DNA of 64,000 bases from an uncultured Pseudomonadota bacterium. Lineage in GTDB: Bacteria; Myxococcota_A; Bradymonadia; Bradymonadales; GCA-2716585. Within the stretch, counting starts at the first letter, position 1. Every line of letters begins with the position of its first letter. Positions 27,071 to 33,528 of the stretch are shown here, piece by piece. Both the position numbers and the translations under genes were made by a program. The notes under the pieces were generated by a model. The model was not told where the DNA came from and did not search any database. It saw only the letters and a list, made by a program, of their open reading frames with translations. The DNA is taken from assembly GCA_937123825.1 (NCBI GenBank), contig CAKZKQ010000235.1, positions 1 to 64,000 of the forward strand. Direction: 5' to 3'.

Positions 27071-28036
27071 TTAAGAGATGCGGTGCTCGCGCAGCTTGCG
27101 CCACAACGTCGAGCGGCTGATGCCCAGCGCGTCGGCCGCCTCTCCTTTTCGCCCCCCAGCGACCCTCAGCGCCTCCAACAAACGCTCGCGCTCCAACTCA
27201 TGGGCCGTGGTCGGCGCCGAGCGCCTGGGCGGAGGCTCACCGCGCAGCTCCGGCGGCAGCTCGTCGATCGTCAGCGTCTGGCCAAGCCCCACGGCGTAAG
27301 CGTACTCAACGACATTGCGCAGTTCACGCACGTTGCCTGGCCAGTGGTAGCTAAGGAGCGCCTCCATGGCGTGGTGATCAATCCCCGCAATCTTCCGATC
27401 CGAGGTGGCGTTGAACTGGTCCACGAAGTGCCACATCAACGACTCAATGTCCCCGTCGCGCTCCACCAACCTGGGCAGGTAGAGCGGCACCACGCGGATG
27501 CGGTACATCAAGTCTTCGCGAAAGCGGCGTTGGGCCACCTCTTCGCGCAGCGCCTTGTGTGTCGCAGAGAGCACCCTGACGTCGACTTTGACCGGCTCGG
27601 TCCCGCCCACCGGCACAAAGGTCTTCTCCTGAAGCACACGCAGCAGCCGGGCCTGAAGCTCCAGCGGCATCTCGGCCACCTCATCCAGAAAAATGGTCCC
27701 CTTGTTCGCCAACGCAAAGAGCCCCTGCCGGTTGCGGATCGCCCCGGTATAAGCCCCCCGCACATGGCCAAAAAGCTCACTGGCCAACAACTCCGGGGTC
27801 AACGTGGCGCAGTTGAGGGCGCGAAACGGCCCCTTTCGCCGCGGACTGAGTTCGTGCACCGCCTTGGCCACCAACTCCTTGCCTGTCCCCGTGTCACCGC
27901 GAATCAGCACCGAAGCATCCGTCCGGGCCACGCGCCCCAGGAGCTTGAAAAAGTCGGTCATTTGAGGCGCCACAGACATCAGCCCATAAAAATCATTGGG
28001 CCTGAAATCCGGGCGCCGGTGGATCGGCAGACCCAT
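27071..28036 (-). CDS. Sigma-54-dependent transcriptional activator without sensor domain
   Basis: 321 residues from the ATG at 28036, with GGAGGG 7 bases upstream. A short N-terminal segment of about 30 residues replaces the usual receiver, PAS or GAF domain. The AAA+ core follows: Walker A LIRGDTGTGKE, the sigma-54 contact loop GAYTGA (Tyr for the usual Phe), Walker B GTIFLDEVAEM, sensor region VPLYLPRLVERDGDI and the WPGNVRELRNVVEYA signature. The last 45 residues form a Fis-type helix-turn-helix (KGEAADALGISRSTLWRKL). The layout is PspF-like, so activity must be controlled by a partner or by synthesis. It is divergent from a rhodanese-YeeE-YedE set that has a -24/-12 promoter, its obvious target. 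Confidence 0.93.
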   Translation of the reverse strand: MGLPIHRRPDFRPNDFYGLMSVAPQMTDFFKLLGRVARTDASVLIRGDTGTGKELVAKAVHELSPRRKGPFRALNCATLTPELLASELFGHVRGAYTGAIRNRQGLFALANKGTIFLDEVAEMPLELQARLLRVLQEKTFVPVGGTEPVKVDVRVLSATHKALREEVAQRRFREDLMYRIRVVPLYLPRLVERDGDIESLMWHFVDQFNATSDRKIAGIDHHAMEALLSYHWPGNVRELRNVVEYAYAVGLGQTLTIDELPPELRGEPPPRRSAPTTAHELERERLLEALRVAGGRKGEAADALGISRSTLWRKLREHRIS

Positions 28037-28156
28037 GTCGTGTCCCTCCTTCAGGAGCCGTGCCTCACCAGGGTCCACTTCCCCAGCGCAGGCTCTCACG
28101 CAACCGTATCATGAAACACCTGAACAGAACATTGAAACAAAACGAAACAAATTAAA

Positions 28157-28174
28157 ATCTGTTGCACCACAGAT
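28157..28174. promoter_or_regulatory. Candidate activator-binding inverted repeat (UAS)
   Basis: ATCTGT (28157-28162) and ACAGAT (28169-28174) are perfect inverted arms around six bases. The centre is about 83 bases upstream of the transcription start predicted from the -24/-12 element, a normal distance for an enhancer bound by a sigma-54 activator. The adjacent divergent gene encodes such an activator. Confidence 0.5.
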
Positions 28175-28222
28175 ATTGCCTAAACCCCTGAAATCACTCA
28201 ATCTTACGCCACCACAGCGATC

Positions 28223-28238
28223 TGGCACGCCCTGTGCC
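28223..28238 (+). promoter_or_regulatory. Sigma-54 (-24/-12) promoter of the rhodanese-YeeE-YedE genes
   Basis: TGGCACGCCCTGTGCC matches the TGGCACG-N4-TTGC-W consensus at nearly every conserved position: GG at 28224-28225 and GC at 28236-28237, exactly 12 bp apart. Only one base of the TTGC block differs. The predicted start is near 28249, about 49 bases before the rhodanese start codon. A sigma-54 activator gene is divergent. Confidence 0.8.
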
Positions 28239-28297
28239 TCTATTCAAGGGCGTGGATCGCGCAGATCCCAGAGATGAAGACATTGGAGAGAAGACAG

Positions 28298-28666
28298 ATG
28301 AGCGATGACAACACCCAGAGCGTGGATTGGAGCAGCATGGTGCGCACCGATGCGGGGGTTCCAGAGGTGGACATCCACTGGGTGCACCAGAACCTTGGCA
28401 AAGTCCATGTGGTGGATGTGCGCGAAGACCATGAGTTGACTGGACCGCTGGGACACATCGAGGGCATCACCCACGTCCCGCTGGGCCAGATTGAGCAGGG
28501 CAGCGCAGACTGGGACAAGTCCCAGGGGGTGGTGATCCTGTGCCGCTCGGGCGGCCGCTCGGGCCGCGCAGCGTTGTGGATGGAGAACAACGGGTTCACC
28601 CAGGTCGTCTCTATGGCAGGCGGCATGATCAAATGGAACGAGGCAGACCTGCCCAAGGCCCAGTGA
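28298..28666 (+). CDS. Single-domain rhodanese (sulfurtransferase)
   Basis: 122 residues from the ATG at 28298, with GGAGAG upstream; an ATG at 28274 has none. After a leader of about 25 residues the rhodanese fold runs VHVVDVREDHELTGPLGHIEG ... the active-site loop CRSGGRSGRAAL with catalytic Cys82. Rhodaneses of this kind carry a persulfide on the Cys and pass sulfane sulfur to acceptors such as thiols or cyanide. Its likely partners are the YeeE/YedE transporter halves downstream, which import thiosulfate or sulfane sulfur. Expression should be controlled by the -24/-12 promoter directly upstream. Cytoplasmic; no signal peptide is seen. Confidence 0.92.
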   Translation: MSDDNTQSVDWSSMVRTDAGVPEVDIHWVHQNLGKVHVVDVREDHELTGPLGHIEGITHVPLGQIEQGSADWDKSQGVVILCRSGGRSGRAALWMENNGFTQVVSMAGGMIKWNEADLPKAQ

Positions 28667-28767
28667 CCCACTAAGACAACGGCACGCTCGCATACGGCGC
28701 CCCCAGGCGCGCCAAGCCGACCGGCGCCGTGAACCTCCGCCCACCCCAGACCGCACGTCCCCCAGGA

Positions 28768-28786
28768 GGCGTCGCATCCCGACGCC
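28768..28786 (+). other. Hairpin 1 in the leader between rhodanese and YeeE genes
   Basis: GGCGTCG (28768-28774), loop CATCC and CGACGCC (28780-28786) form a perfect 7-bp stem in the 246-base spacer. Together with hairpin 2, 17 bases downstream, it could attenuate or stabilise the transcript between the rhodanese and transporter genes. No U-run follows. Confidence 0.45.
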
Positions 28787-28803
28787 CCTGACATGACCCC
28801 ACA

Positions 28804-28823
28804 CCAGGGCCTCATCGCCCTGG
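28804..28823 (+). other. Hairpin 2 in the leader between rhodanese and YeeE genes
   Basis: CCAGGGC (28804-28810), loop CTCATC and GCCCTGG (28817-28823) form a perfect 7-bp GC-rich stem, 90 bases before the YeeE start. It could be a partial terminator that sets the ratio of rhodanese to transporter, or an RNA-processing signal. Confidence 0.45.
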
Positions 28824-28912
28824 TTCCATAGAAGCCCGCTGCGTTCACGACGCTCAACACGCAGCCGACCAGAACCCACGGGCTTCATCGACAAGACGAG
28901 GTCTACCAGAAC

Positions 28913-29347
28913 ATGGACATCACACAAACCGTCGTGCTGCCTTCCGTGGGCGGCGCACTGATCGGCGCTGCGGCGGCCGGGATGATGCTCTTCAACGGGC
29001 GCATCGCGGGCATCAGCGGCATCCTGGGGGGCATGCTCGGCTCCCCCACCTCCGAGTTGAAGTGGCGCGCGGCATTCATGTTGGGCTTGCTCGCAGGCGG
29101 GGGGCTCTTGCTGGCGCTCTACCCACAGGCCTTCCCCACCGAATCCATCCGCTCCACCCCAGCGCTGATCGCGGCGGGGCTCCTGGTCGGCTTTGGCACG
29201 CGCCTTGGCAGCGGCTGCACCAGCGGACACGGCGTGTGCGGCATCAGCCGCTTCTCCAAGCGGTCCATTCTGGCCACCGTCACCTTTATGTTCACCGGCG
29301 CAGTGGCTGTGGCCATCGTGCGTTACGCCTTCGGGGGGGTGATCTGA
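28913..29347 (+). CDS. YeeE/YedE-family sulfur transporter, N-terminal half
   Basis: 144 residues with four predicted membrane helices. Conserved signatures are VGGALIGAAAAGMMLFNGRIAG near the N-terminus and GFGTRLGSGCTSGHGVCGISR (about residues 99-119). The Cys-containing GSGCTSGHG loop is the pore motif through which thiosulfate is thought to pass as sulfur relays between cysteines. The family (TsuA-like, inner membrane) normally has both halves in one chain. Here the second half is the next gene, one base downstream, so they probably form a heterodimer. Upstream is a rhodanese that can receive the imported sulfane sulfur. Confidence 0.92.
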   Translation: MDITQTVVLPSVGGALIGAAAAGMMLFNGRIAGISGILGGMLGSPTSELKWRAAFMLGLLAGGGLLLALYPQAFPTESIRSTPALIAAGLLVGFGTRLGSGCTSGHGVCGISRFSKRSILATVTFMFTGAVAVAIVRYAFGGVI

Positions 29348-29348
29348 G

Positions 29349-29792
29349 ATGAAACAGACTCTGGCAGCGTTTGCGTGTGGTGTGATCTTTGCCCTGGGGT
29401 TGGGCGTCTCGGGCATGACCCTGCCCCAGAAGGTCGTGGACTTTCTGGACTTTACGGGCAACTGGGATCCAGCCTTGATGTTTGTGATGGGCGGCGCCCT
29501 GGTGGTCTACGGCGTGCTCTTTCGTCTGATCACCAAGCGCAAGACCCCGCTTTTTGGGGTGCGCTTCATGATCCCCACGCGCAAGGACATCAACCCGCGC
29601 CTCTTGGGCGGTGCCGCGCTCTTTGGACTTGGCTGGGGACTGGGCGGCTTTTGCCCCGGGCCAGCGTTGACCAGCATCCCCACCGGCGCCACCGATGTCC
29701 TGGTCTTCGTGGTCTCCATGCTCGCCGGCATGGGCCTCTTCAAGCTCTTTGATGCCCGCAAAGGCACCAAATCCTCACAAACCAAAGCGTGA
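29349..29792 (+). CDS. YeeE/YedE-family sulfur transporter, C-terminal half (DUF6691-like)
   Basis: 147 residues and four membrane helices. It begins MKQTLAAFACGVIFALGLGV with SGMTLPQKVVDFLDFTGNWDP, the signature of the second half, and has the matching pore loop LGWGLGGFCPGPALTSI with the conserved Cys. One base separates it from the upstream half, so translation is probably coupled. The split form is common in marine and myxobacterial genomes beside rhodaneses and persulfide dioxygenases. No dioxygenase or sulfide:quinone reductase is encoded within this window. Its stop faces that of the membrane kinase gene, 18 bases away. Confidence 0.92.
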   Translation: MKQTLAAFACGVIFALGLGVSGMTLPQKVVDFLDFTGNWDPALMFVMGGALVVYGVLFRLITKRKTPLFGVRFMIPTRKDINPRLLGGAALFGLGWGLGGFCPGPALTSIPTGATDVLVFVVSMLAGMGLFKLFDARKGTKSSQTKA

Positions 29793-29810
29793 AGCGAGCC
29801 AGCGTCGGGC

Positions 29811-31817
29811 TCAAGTGTCGAGGTATTGCTGGAGCAGCTCGACCATCTCTTCGCTCAAATCGCCGTCTTCCAGACTTTCGGTAGAGACGTTCTCGTGGTG
29901 AGAGCCATGGGTATCGACCGAAGCGTCGTGCTCATCGAGCACCAGCGCCGAATCCAAGCTGAATGCGTCGGACTGGGACAGGGCCTCATCGAGGTTCAAC
30001 GGCACGCGCACATCATCGGTCAGGTCGATGATGTCTTCGTCTTCGCTGCTGTCAAAGTCCAGCGCCCCCCTCCACAACGACCCGCGTTCATCCTCATCGG
30101 CGTCTTGGTGGTTGCGCATCATGGTCGAGATGATTTTGTGGAGTTGACGCGTGGATCTGGGGCGCGCCTGGGGCTCAAAGGCCAGGCAACGCATGATGAT
30201 CTCGTCGATCTCCATGGGCACCTTGGGGTTGAGCTGACGCGGAGAGACAGGTGGCTTGCTGCGCTCGGCGCTCTTGAAGGGAGGCCGGGCGGTGAAGAGC
30301 TCGTAGAGGGCGGCGCCGGCCGCAAAGAGATCGGTGCGGTAATCGATGCCGCGCCCAACAAACTGCTCCGGGGCCATGTAAAAGGGCGTGCCCACCACAA
30401 GCGTGTGGTTGTCGGCGTCGTTGCCGGTGGCAATCCCAAAATCCATCAGCTTGATCAACCCAGCCTCGGTCCACATGATGTTGCTGGGTTTGACGTCGCG
30501 GTGAACGATGTCGTTGTCGTGCGCCACCGTCAACGCCGCAAAGAGACCCTCTGCGACCTTGAGGAAGTCTCCAAGCTCCAGCCCCGGAAAACCCTCCTCG
30601 CGCCGGACCTTGAGGACCTTGTCCAGGCTGGCGCCAGTGATGAACTCCATGCTGATGAAGGGCCGATTGTCCATCACACCACAATCGTAGATGGTGACGA
30701 TGTTGGGGTGATTGAGGCGAGCAGCAGCGCGCGCTTCACGCTCAAAGAAACGCAGCGCCATCTCGTTTTCATTGAGACCGTCGGGCAGGAACTTCAGCGC
30801 CACAGGGCGATCGAGCGAGGTGTCGGTGGCCTTGTAGACCACCGCCATGCCGCCTTGACCAAGGAGCGACTCGATGACGTACCGGCTTTCGTTTTGATGC
30901 TGGGCGTTGTCTTCGTCGGCCTCACCGCGGCTGTCCTGAATGTAGACGACGCTCTGGGGCTTGAGCATGTGGTTGACGACGCCGTCCTTGACCACCTGCT
31001 CCATGGGCATGTTGATCGCCTGGATGGCGATCGGCTGGTTCTCAATGACCTCCTTGACCATCGTGGAGACCAACTGAGCCAACTCGCGCGAGGGCTTGGC
31101 CCCTTCGACGATGGCCGCCGCAGAAGAATCGGCGCCCCCCATCTGGGTCATCTTACCCATGACCGAGACCATGGTCCGGCCACGCAACGCCTGAGCCTGC
31201 GAGGTCCGCCCCGCCAACTCATAGAAATTGGCCGCGCGCTCATTGGCGCCAGCCTTCTTGAAGGCCTCGGCGGCGGCAAACGCACACTCGATCGCCTCCT
31301 GGCTCAGCGCCGCACCAGACGGGGTCAACGTCTGACTGTCCTGCGGCATGGCCTCCAGATAGGCGTTCTCCCACATCTGAGCGATCGCCTCGATGTCCGT
31401 ATCGGCGGCGCGCTCCATCGACTCGGCGGCCTTGCGAAAGTTGCCGGTGCGCTGAAAGAGCCTCGCGGCGGTGTCGTACTGATCGACCTTGTGGTAGAGC
31501 TCTGCGGCGCGCTCAAACTCGTGGGCCTTCTCGGCCTGCACCGCCGCGCGCTCAAACTGACCAAGCTCTTCAGCCAGCTTGGAGGCCTCCGCGTGACAGT
31601 CACCCCGAAGCAAGAGGTTGAGCGCTTCGACGTGGTTGCCCTCGCTGGCCTGAACCATCGCGGCTTCTTTAAAGCGCCCTGCGGCCACATGAGCGCGCAC
31701 GAGCTTCAAATAACGGGGCTCAGCAATTTCCGAGCGTCGAAACACCTTCAACGCGACCAACGCCAGCACCAACACCACACCAGCGCCCGCGCCAATATAG
31801 ATGGGATCTAAGTCCAT
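29811..31817 (-). CDS. Membrane-anchored serine/threonine protein kinase with N-terminal TPR-like region
   Basis: 668 residues. One membrane helix at the extreme N-terminus (about residues 7-24) is followed by a helical region rich in A-x-x-L-x-x-x (about 35-210), reading like TPRs or a Sel1-like array. The kinase domain covers about 312-575: glycine loop GQGGMAVVYKA (320-330), Lys342, Glu361 in the C-helix, HRDVKPSN with Asp441, DFG 459-461 and APE 482-484. All catalytic residues are present. An acidic Asp/Glu/Ser-rich tail of about 85 residues ends the protein. The kinase is most likely cytoplasmic, with the TPR region on the same side. Fusion of the sensor-like repeat on the N-terminal side reverses the usual arrangement in Myxococcota kinases. 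Confidence 0.92.
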   Translation of the reverse strand: MDLDPIYIGAGAGVVLVLALVALKVFRRSEIAEPRYLKLVRAHVAAGRFKEAAMVQASEGNHVEALNLLLRGDCHAEASKLAEELGQFERAAVQAEKAHEFERAAELYHKVDQYDTAARLFQRTGNFRKAAESMERAADTDIEAIAQMWENAYLEAMPQDSQTLTPSGAALSQEAIECAFAAAEAFKKAGANERAANFYELAGRTSQAQALRGRTMVSVMGKMTQMGGADSSAAAIVEGAKPSRELAQLVSTMVKEVIENQPIAIQAINMPMEQVVKDGVVNHMLKPQSVVYIQDSRGEADEDNAQHQNESRYVIESLLGQGGMAVVYKATDTSLDRPVALKFLPDGLNENEMALRFFEREARAAARLNHPNIVTIYDCGVMDNRPFISMEFITGASLDKVLKVRREEGFPGLELGDFLKVAEGLFAALTVAHDNDIVHRDVKPSNIMWTEAGLIKLMDFGIATGNDADNHTLVVGTPFYMAPEQFVGRGIDYRTDLFAAGAALYELFTARPPFKSAERSKPPVSPRQLNPKVPMEIDEIIMRCLAFEPQARPRSTRQLHKIISTMMRNHQDADEDERGSLWRGALDFDSSEDEDIIDLTDDVRVPLNLDEALSQSDAFSLDSALVLDEHDASVDTHGSHHENVSTESLEDGDLSEEMVELLQQYLDT

Positions 31818-32425
31818 GCGTATCTGTCAAAATCCAAGCTTGCTTGTTTGAGAATCAACCGCGCAAACTCAGTTTAACCACACCCCACAGCACGCTTGCA
31901 AACATGCTTGGAGCACGCAACCGTCGAGCCTCAACACTTTTCTGACAAATGGCACCCAAGCCGCCTGCGCCCATCACAAAACAAAGACACACGCCGCCAC
32001 ACCATCACAGACAAAGCCCAAAGCCGTGCAAGCCCGCGCCGCACCCGCAGAGCCCTCTTTGACACTGCCAAACACCGCGCCAACCACACATCAGGTTGAC
32101 ATCTAAAGCCGGACTCAACGGCGACCCGTCGCTGTCGCCTCACCGACATCCTGTCCAAACTCGCCTCAAACCCCCTCGCCACACGCCAGAATGACGACGA
32201 GGCCGCTGCACAATCGCAGACCGTTATAACGCACCAACTCCTTGTTAGAGGCAGCGCCGGGACCTTTGTGACAACACAAAAATGGCTGTCAAATCCCTTC
32301 TATCACATATTGGAAACAAGGATGTATTTGTGACGTAAAATATCCAAGTCAACCCTCCAACACCCCCCAATCAAACCAATCCGCCTTTCAATGCATCCGA
32401 TCCCTTGACTTTTTGCACCTCCAAT

Positions 32426-32444
32426 GACAATGACTTTCATTGTC
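32426..32444. promoter_or_regulatory. Fur box upstream of the TonB-like gene
   Basis: GACAATGA (32426-32433), CTT, TCATTGTC (32437-32444) is a perfect 8-bp inverted repeat. It matches 14 of 19 positions of the classical Fur box. It lies 63-81 bases before the TonB-like start codon, a good place for an iron-responsive repressor to cover the promoter. No fur gene is in the window. Confidence 0.75.
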
Positions 32445-32452
32445 GCTTGGAG

Positions 32453-32471
32453 ACTGAAAACGACTTTCAGT
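32453..32471. promoter_or_regulatory. Second inverted repeat next to the Fur box
   Basis: ACTGAAA (32453-32459), ACGAC, TTTCAGT (32465-32471) is a perfect 7-bp inverted repeat starting 8 bases after the Fur box. It is similar in spacing to a second, weaker Fur dimer site, so the two may be bound cooperatively. It could instead belong to another regulator. Confidence 0.5.
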
Positions 32472-32506
32472 TCCATCTCGAATGGCCTTCACCTGGATTG
32501 GATGTT

Positions 32507-33403
32507 ATGAGCACCACACCAACCCAGAAATACTCCCAAGACCGCTGGACGCTGCCGGCCTCGCTGAGCACCTCCGCCATCCTCCAGATCACCTTTGTGG
32601 TCTGTGCTGTGCTCTTCTTCAGGATCAACACCGATGACATGAGACTTCAGCCCCCTGCCGGACCGCCGCAGATGGCCACGCTCGTCATCCCCGAAAACTT
32701 CCTGCCCAAGAAAGAAGAGCCCAAGAAGGAAGAAGACAAAGCCCCAGAACCCGTCGCCGAGGCCCCTCAACGCGTTGAGGCCAAACCCGACGTCAAACCC
32801 CCCAAGAAGCCCGAGCGCATCCAACGCAAAAAATTGACGCGCAAGAAACCCGCGCCCGTCAAACCCGAAGAACCCAAAAAAGAAGAGATCCCCGCCAAAC
32901 CCTCCGAAGTCCCCGTCGACTACGTCAACAAGGCACAGCCCAGCGACGACCCCGCCAACTCCAGCCCCGCCCCACAACCCCTCGAAGAGGGCGACGGGCG
33001 CGGCTCGGTCGATGGCATCGCCAAAGAGGGTGACCCCGGCGGCGTCCGCGACCCCAACGCCGTCGCCAAAGAGGGACACTCCGCACCCCAGGAAGGGATC
33101 GACTACGGCGCGCTGCGCAAAGGCTACGCCCGCGCCTGCGCCCGCGCCATGAAGCGCAACCACGCATACCCGCTGGCCGCTCGCCGCGCCCGCATCGAAG
33201 GCATCGTCAAGCTCAAGGTCACCATCGACGGCACCGGCAACATCGTCGATGTCATCGTCGCCACCTCCTCCGGGCACAACGTCCTCGACCAGGCCGCCAT
33301 CAAATCCGTGCGCGCCGTCGGCAAGCTCCCCGCACCGCCGTCCCAACTGGGCTGGAAGCGCAAATCCATCGTGGTGCCCTTCAAATACCGCCTCGAAGCC
33401 TGA
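32507..33403 (+). CDS. TonB-like energy transducer
   Basis: 298 residues from the ATG at 32507. An N-terminal membrane anchor (about residues 18-38, LSTSAILQITFVVCAVLF) is followed by a long Pro/Lys/Glu-rich periplasmic spacer (KKEEPKKEEDKAPEPVAEAP ... RIQRKKLTRKKPAPVKPEEP). The TonB C-terminal domain comes last (YPLAARRARIEGIVKLKVTI and VLDQAAIKSVRAVGKLPAPP). TonB passes proton-motive force from ExbB/ExbD to outer-membrane receptors for iron complexes and other ligands. ExbBD and receptors are not in this window. The Fur box just upstream supports an iron-uptake role. The start is chosen because the longer frame would include that operator. Confidence 0.9.
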   Translation: MSTTPTQKYSQDRWTLPASLSTSAILQITFVVCAVLFFRINTDDMRLQPPAGPPQMATLVIPENFLPKKEEPKKEEDKAPEPVAEAPQRVEAKPDVKPPKKPERIQRKKLTRKKPAPVKPEEPKKEEIPAKPSEVPVDYVNKAQPSDDPANSSPAPQPLEEGDGRGSVDGIAKEGDPGGVRDPNAVAKEGHSAPQEGIDYGALRKGYARACARAMKRNHAYPLAARRARIEGIVKLKVTIDGTGNIVDVIVATSSGHNVLDQAAIKSVRAVGKLPAPPSQLGWKRKSIVVPFKYRLEA

Positions 33404-33528
33404 TCAAACCGCAAATCACCCTCAACATTTGACCTCCCACCGGACGCTGGCACAATCAACGCCGATGGTGCGTCATCCTCACTGCAACCCCACGCAGATA
33501 CGCACCCACACGCGCCAACCCGGGAGTC

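Larger units (their letters stand above)
31818..32506. other. 689-base divergent region between kinase and TonB-like genes
   Basis: No gene is supported. It has a lower GC content than the flanks, especially 32275-32440. It contains the Fur-like box at 32426-32444 and a second inverted repeat at 32453-32471, listed separately. An open frame reads through from a TTG at 32405, but the Fur box would then lie inside the coding region, so the TonB start is placed at 32507. Confidence 0.6.

Noticed and set aside
29826-31811. 661-codon plus-strand frame opposite the kinase gene
   Set aside because: The kinase on the other strand has every catalytic motif. The shadow product shows only a repetitive Leu/His/Arg composition.
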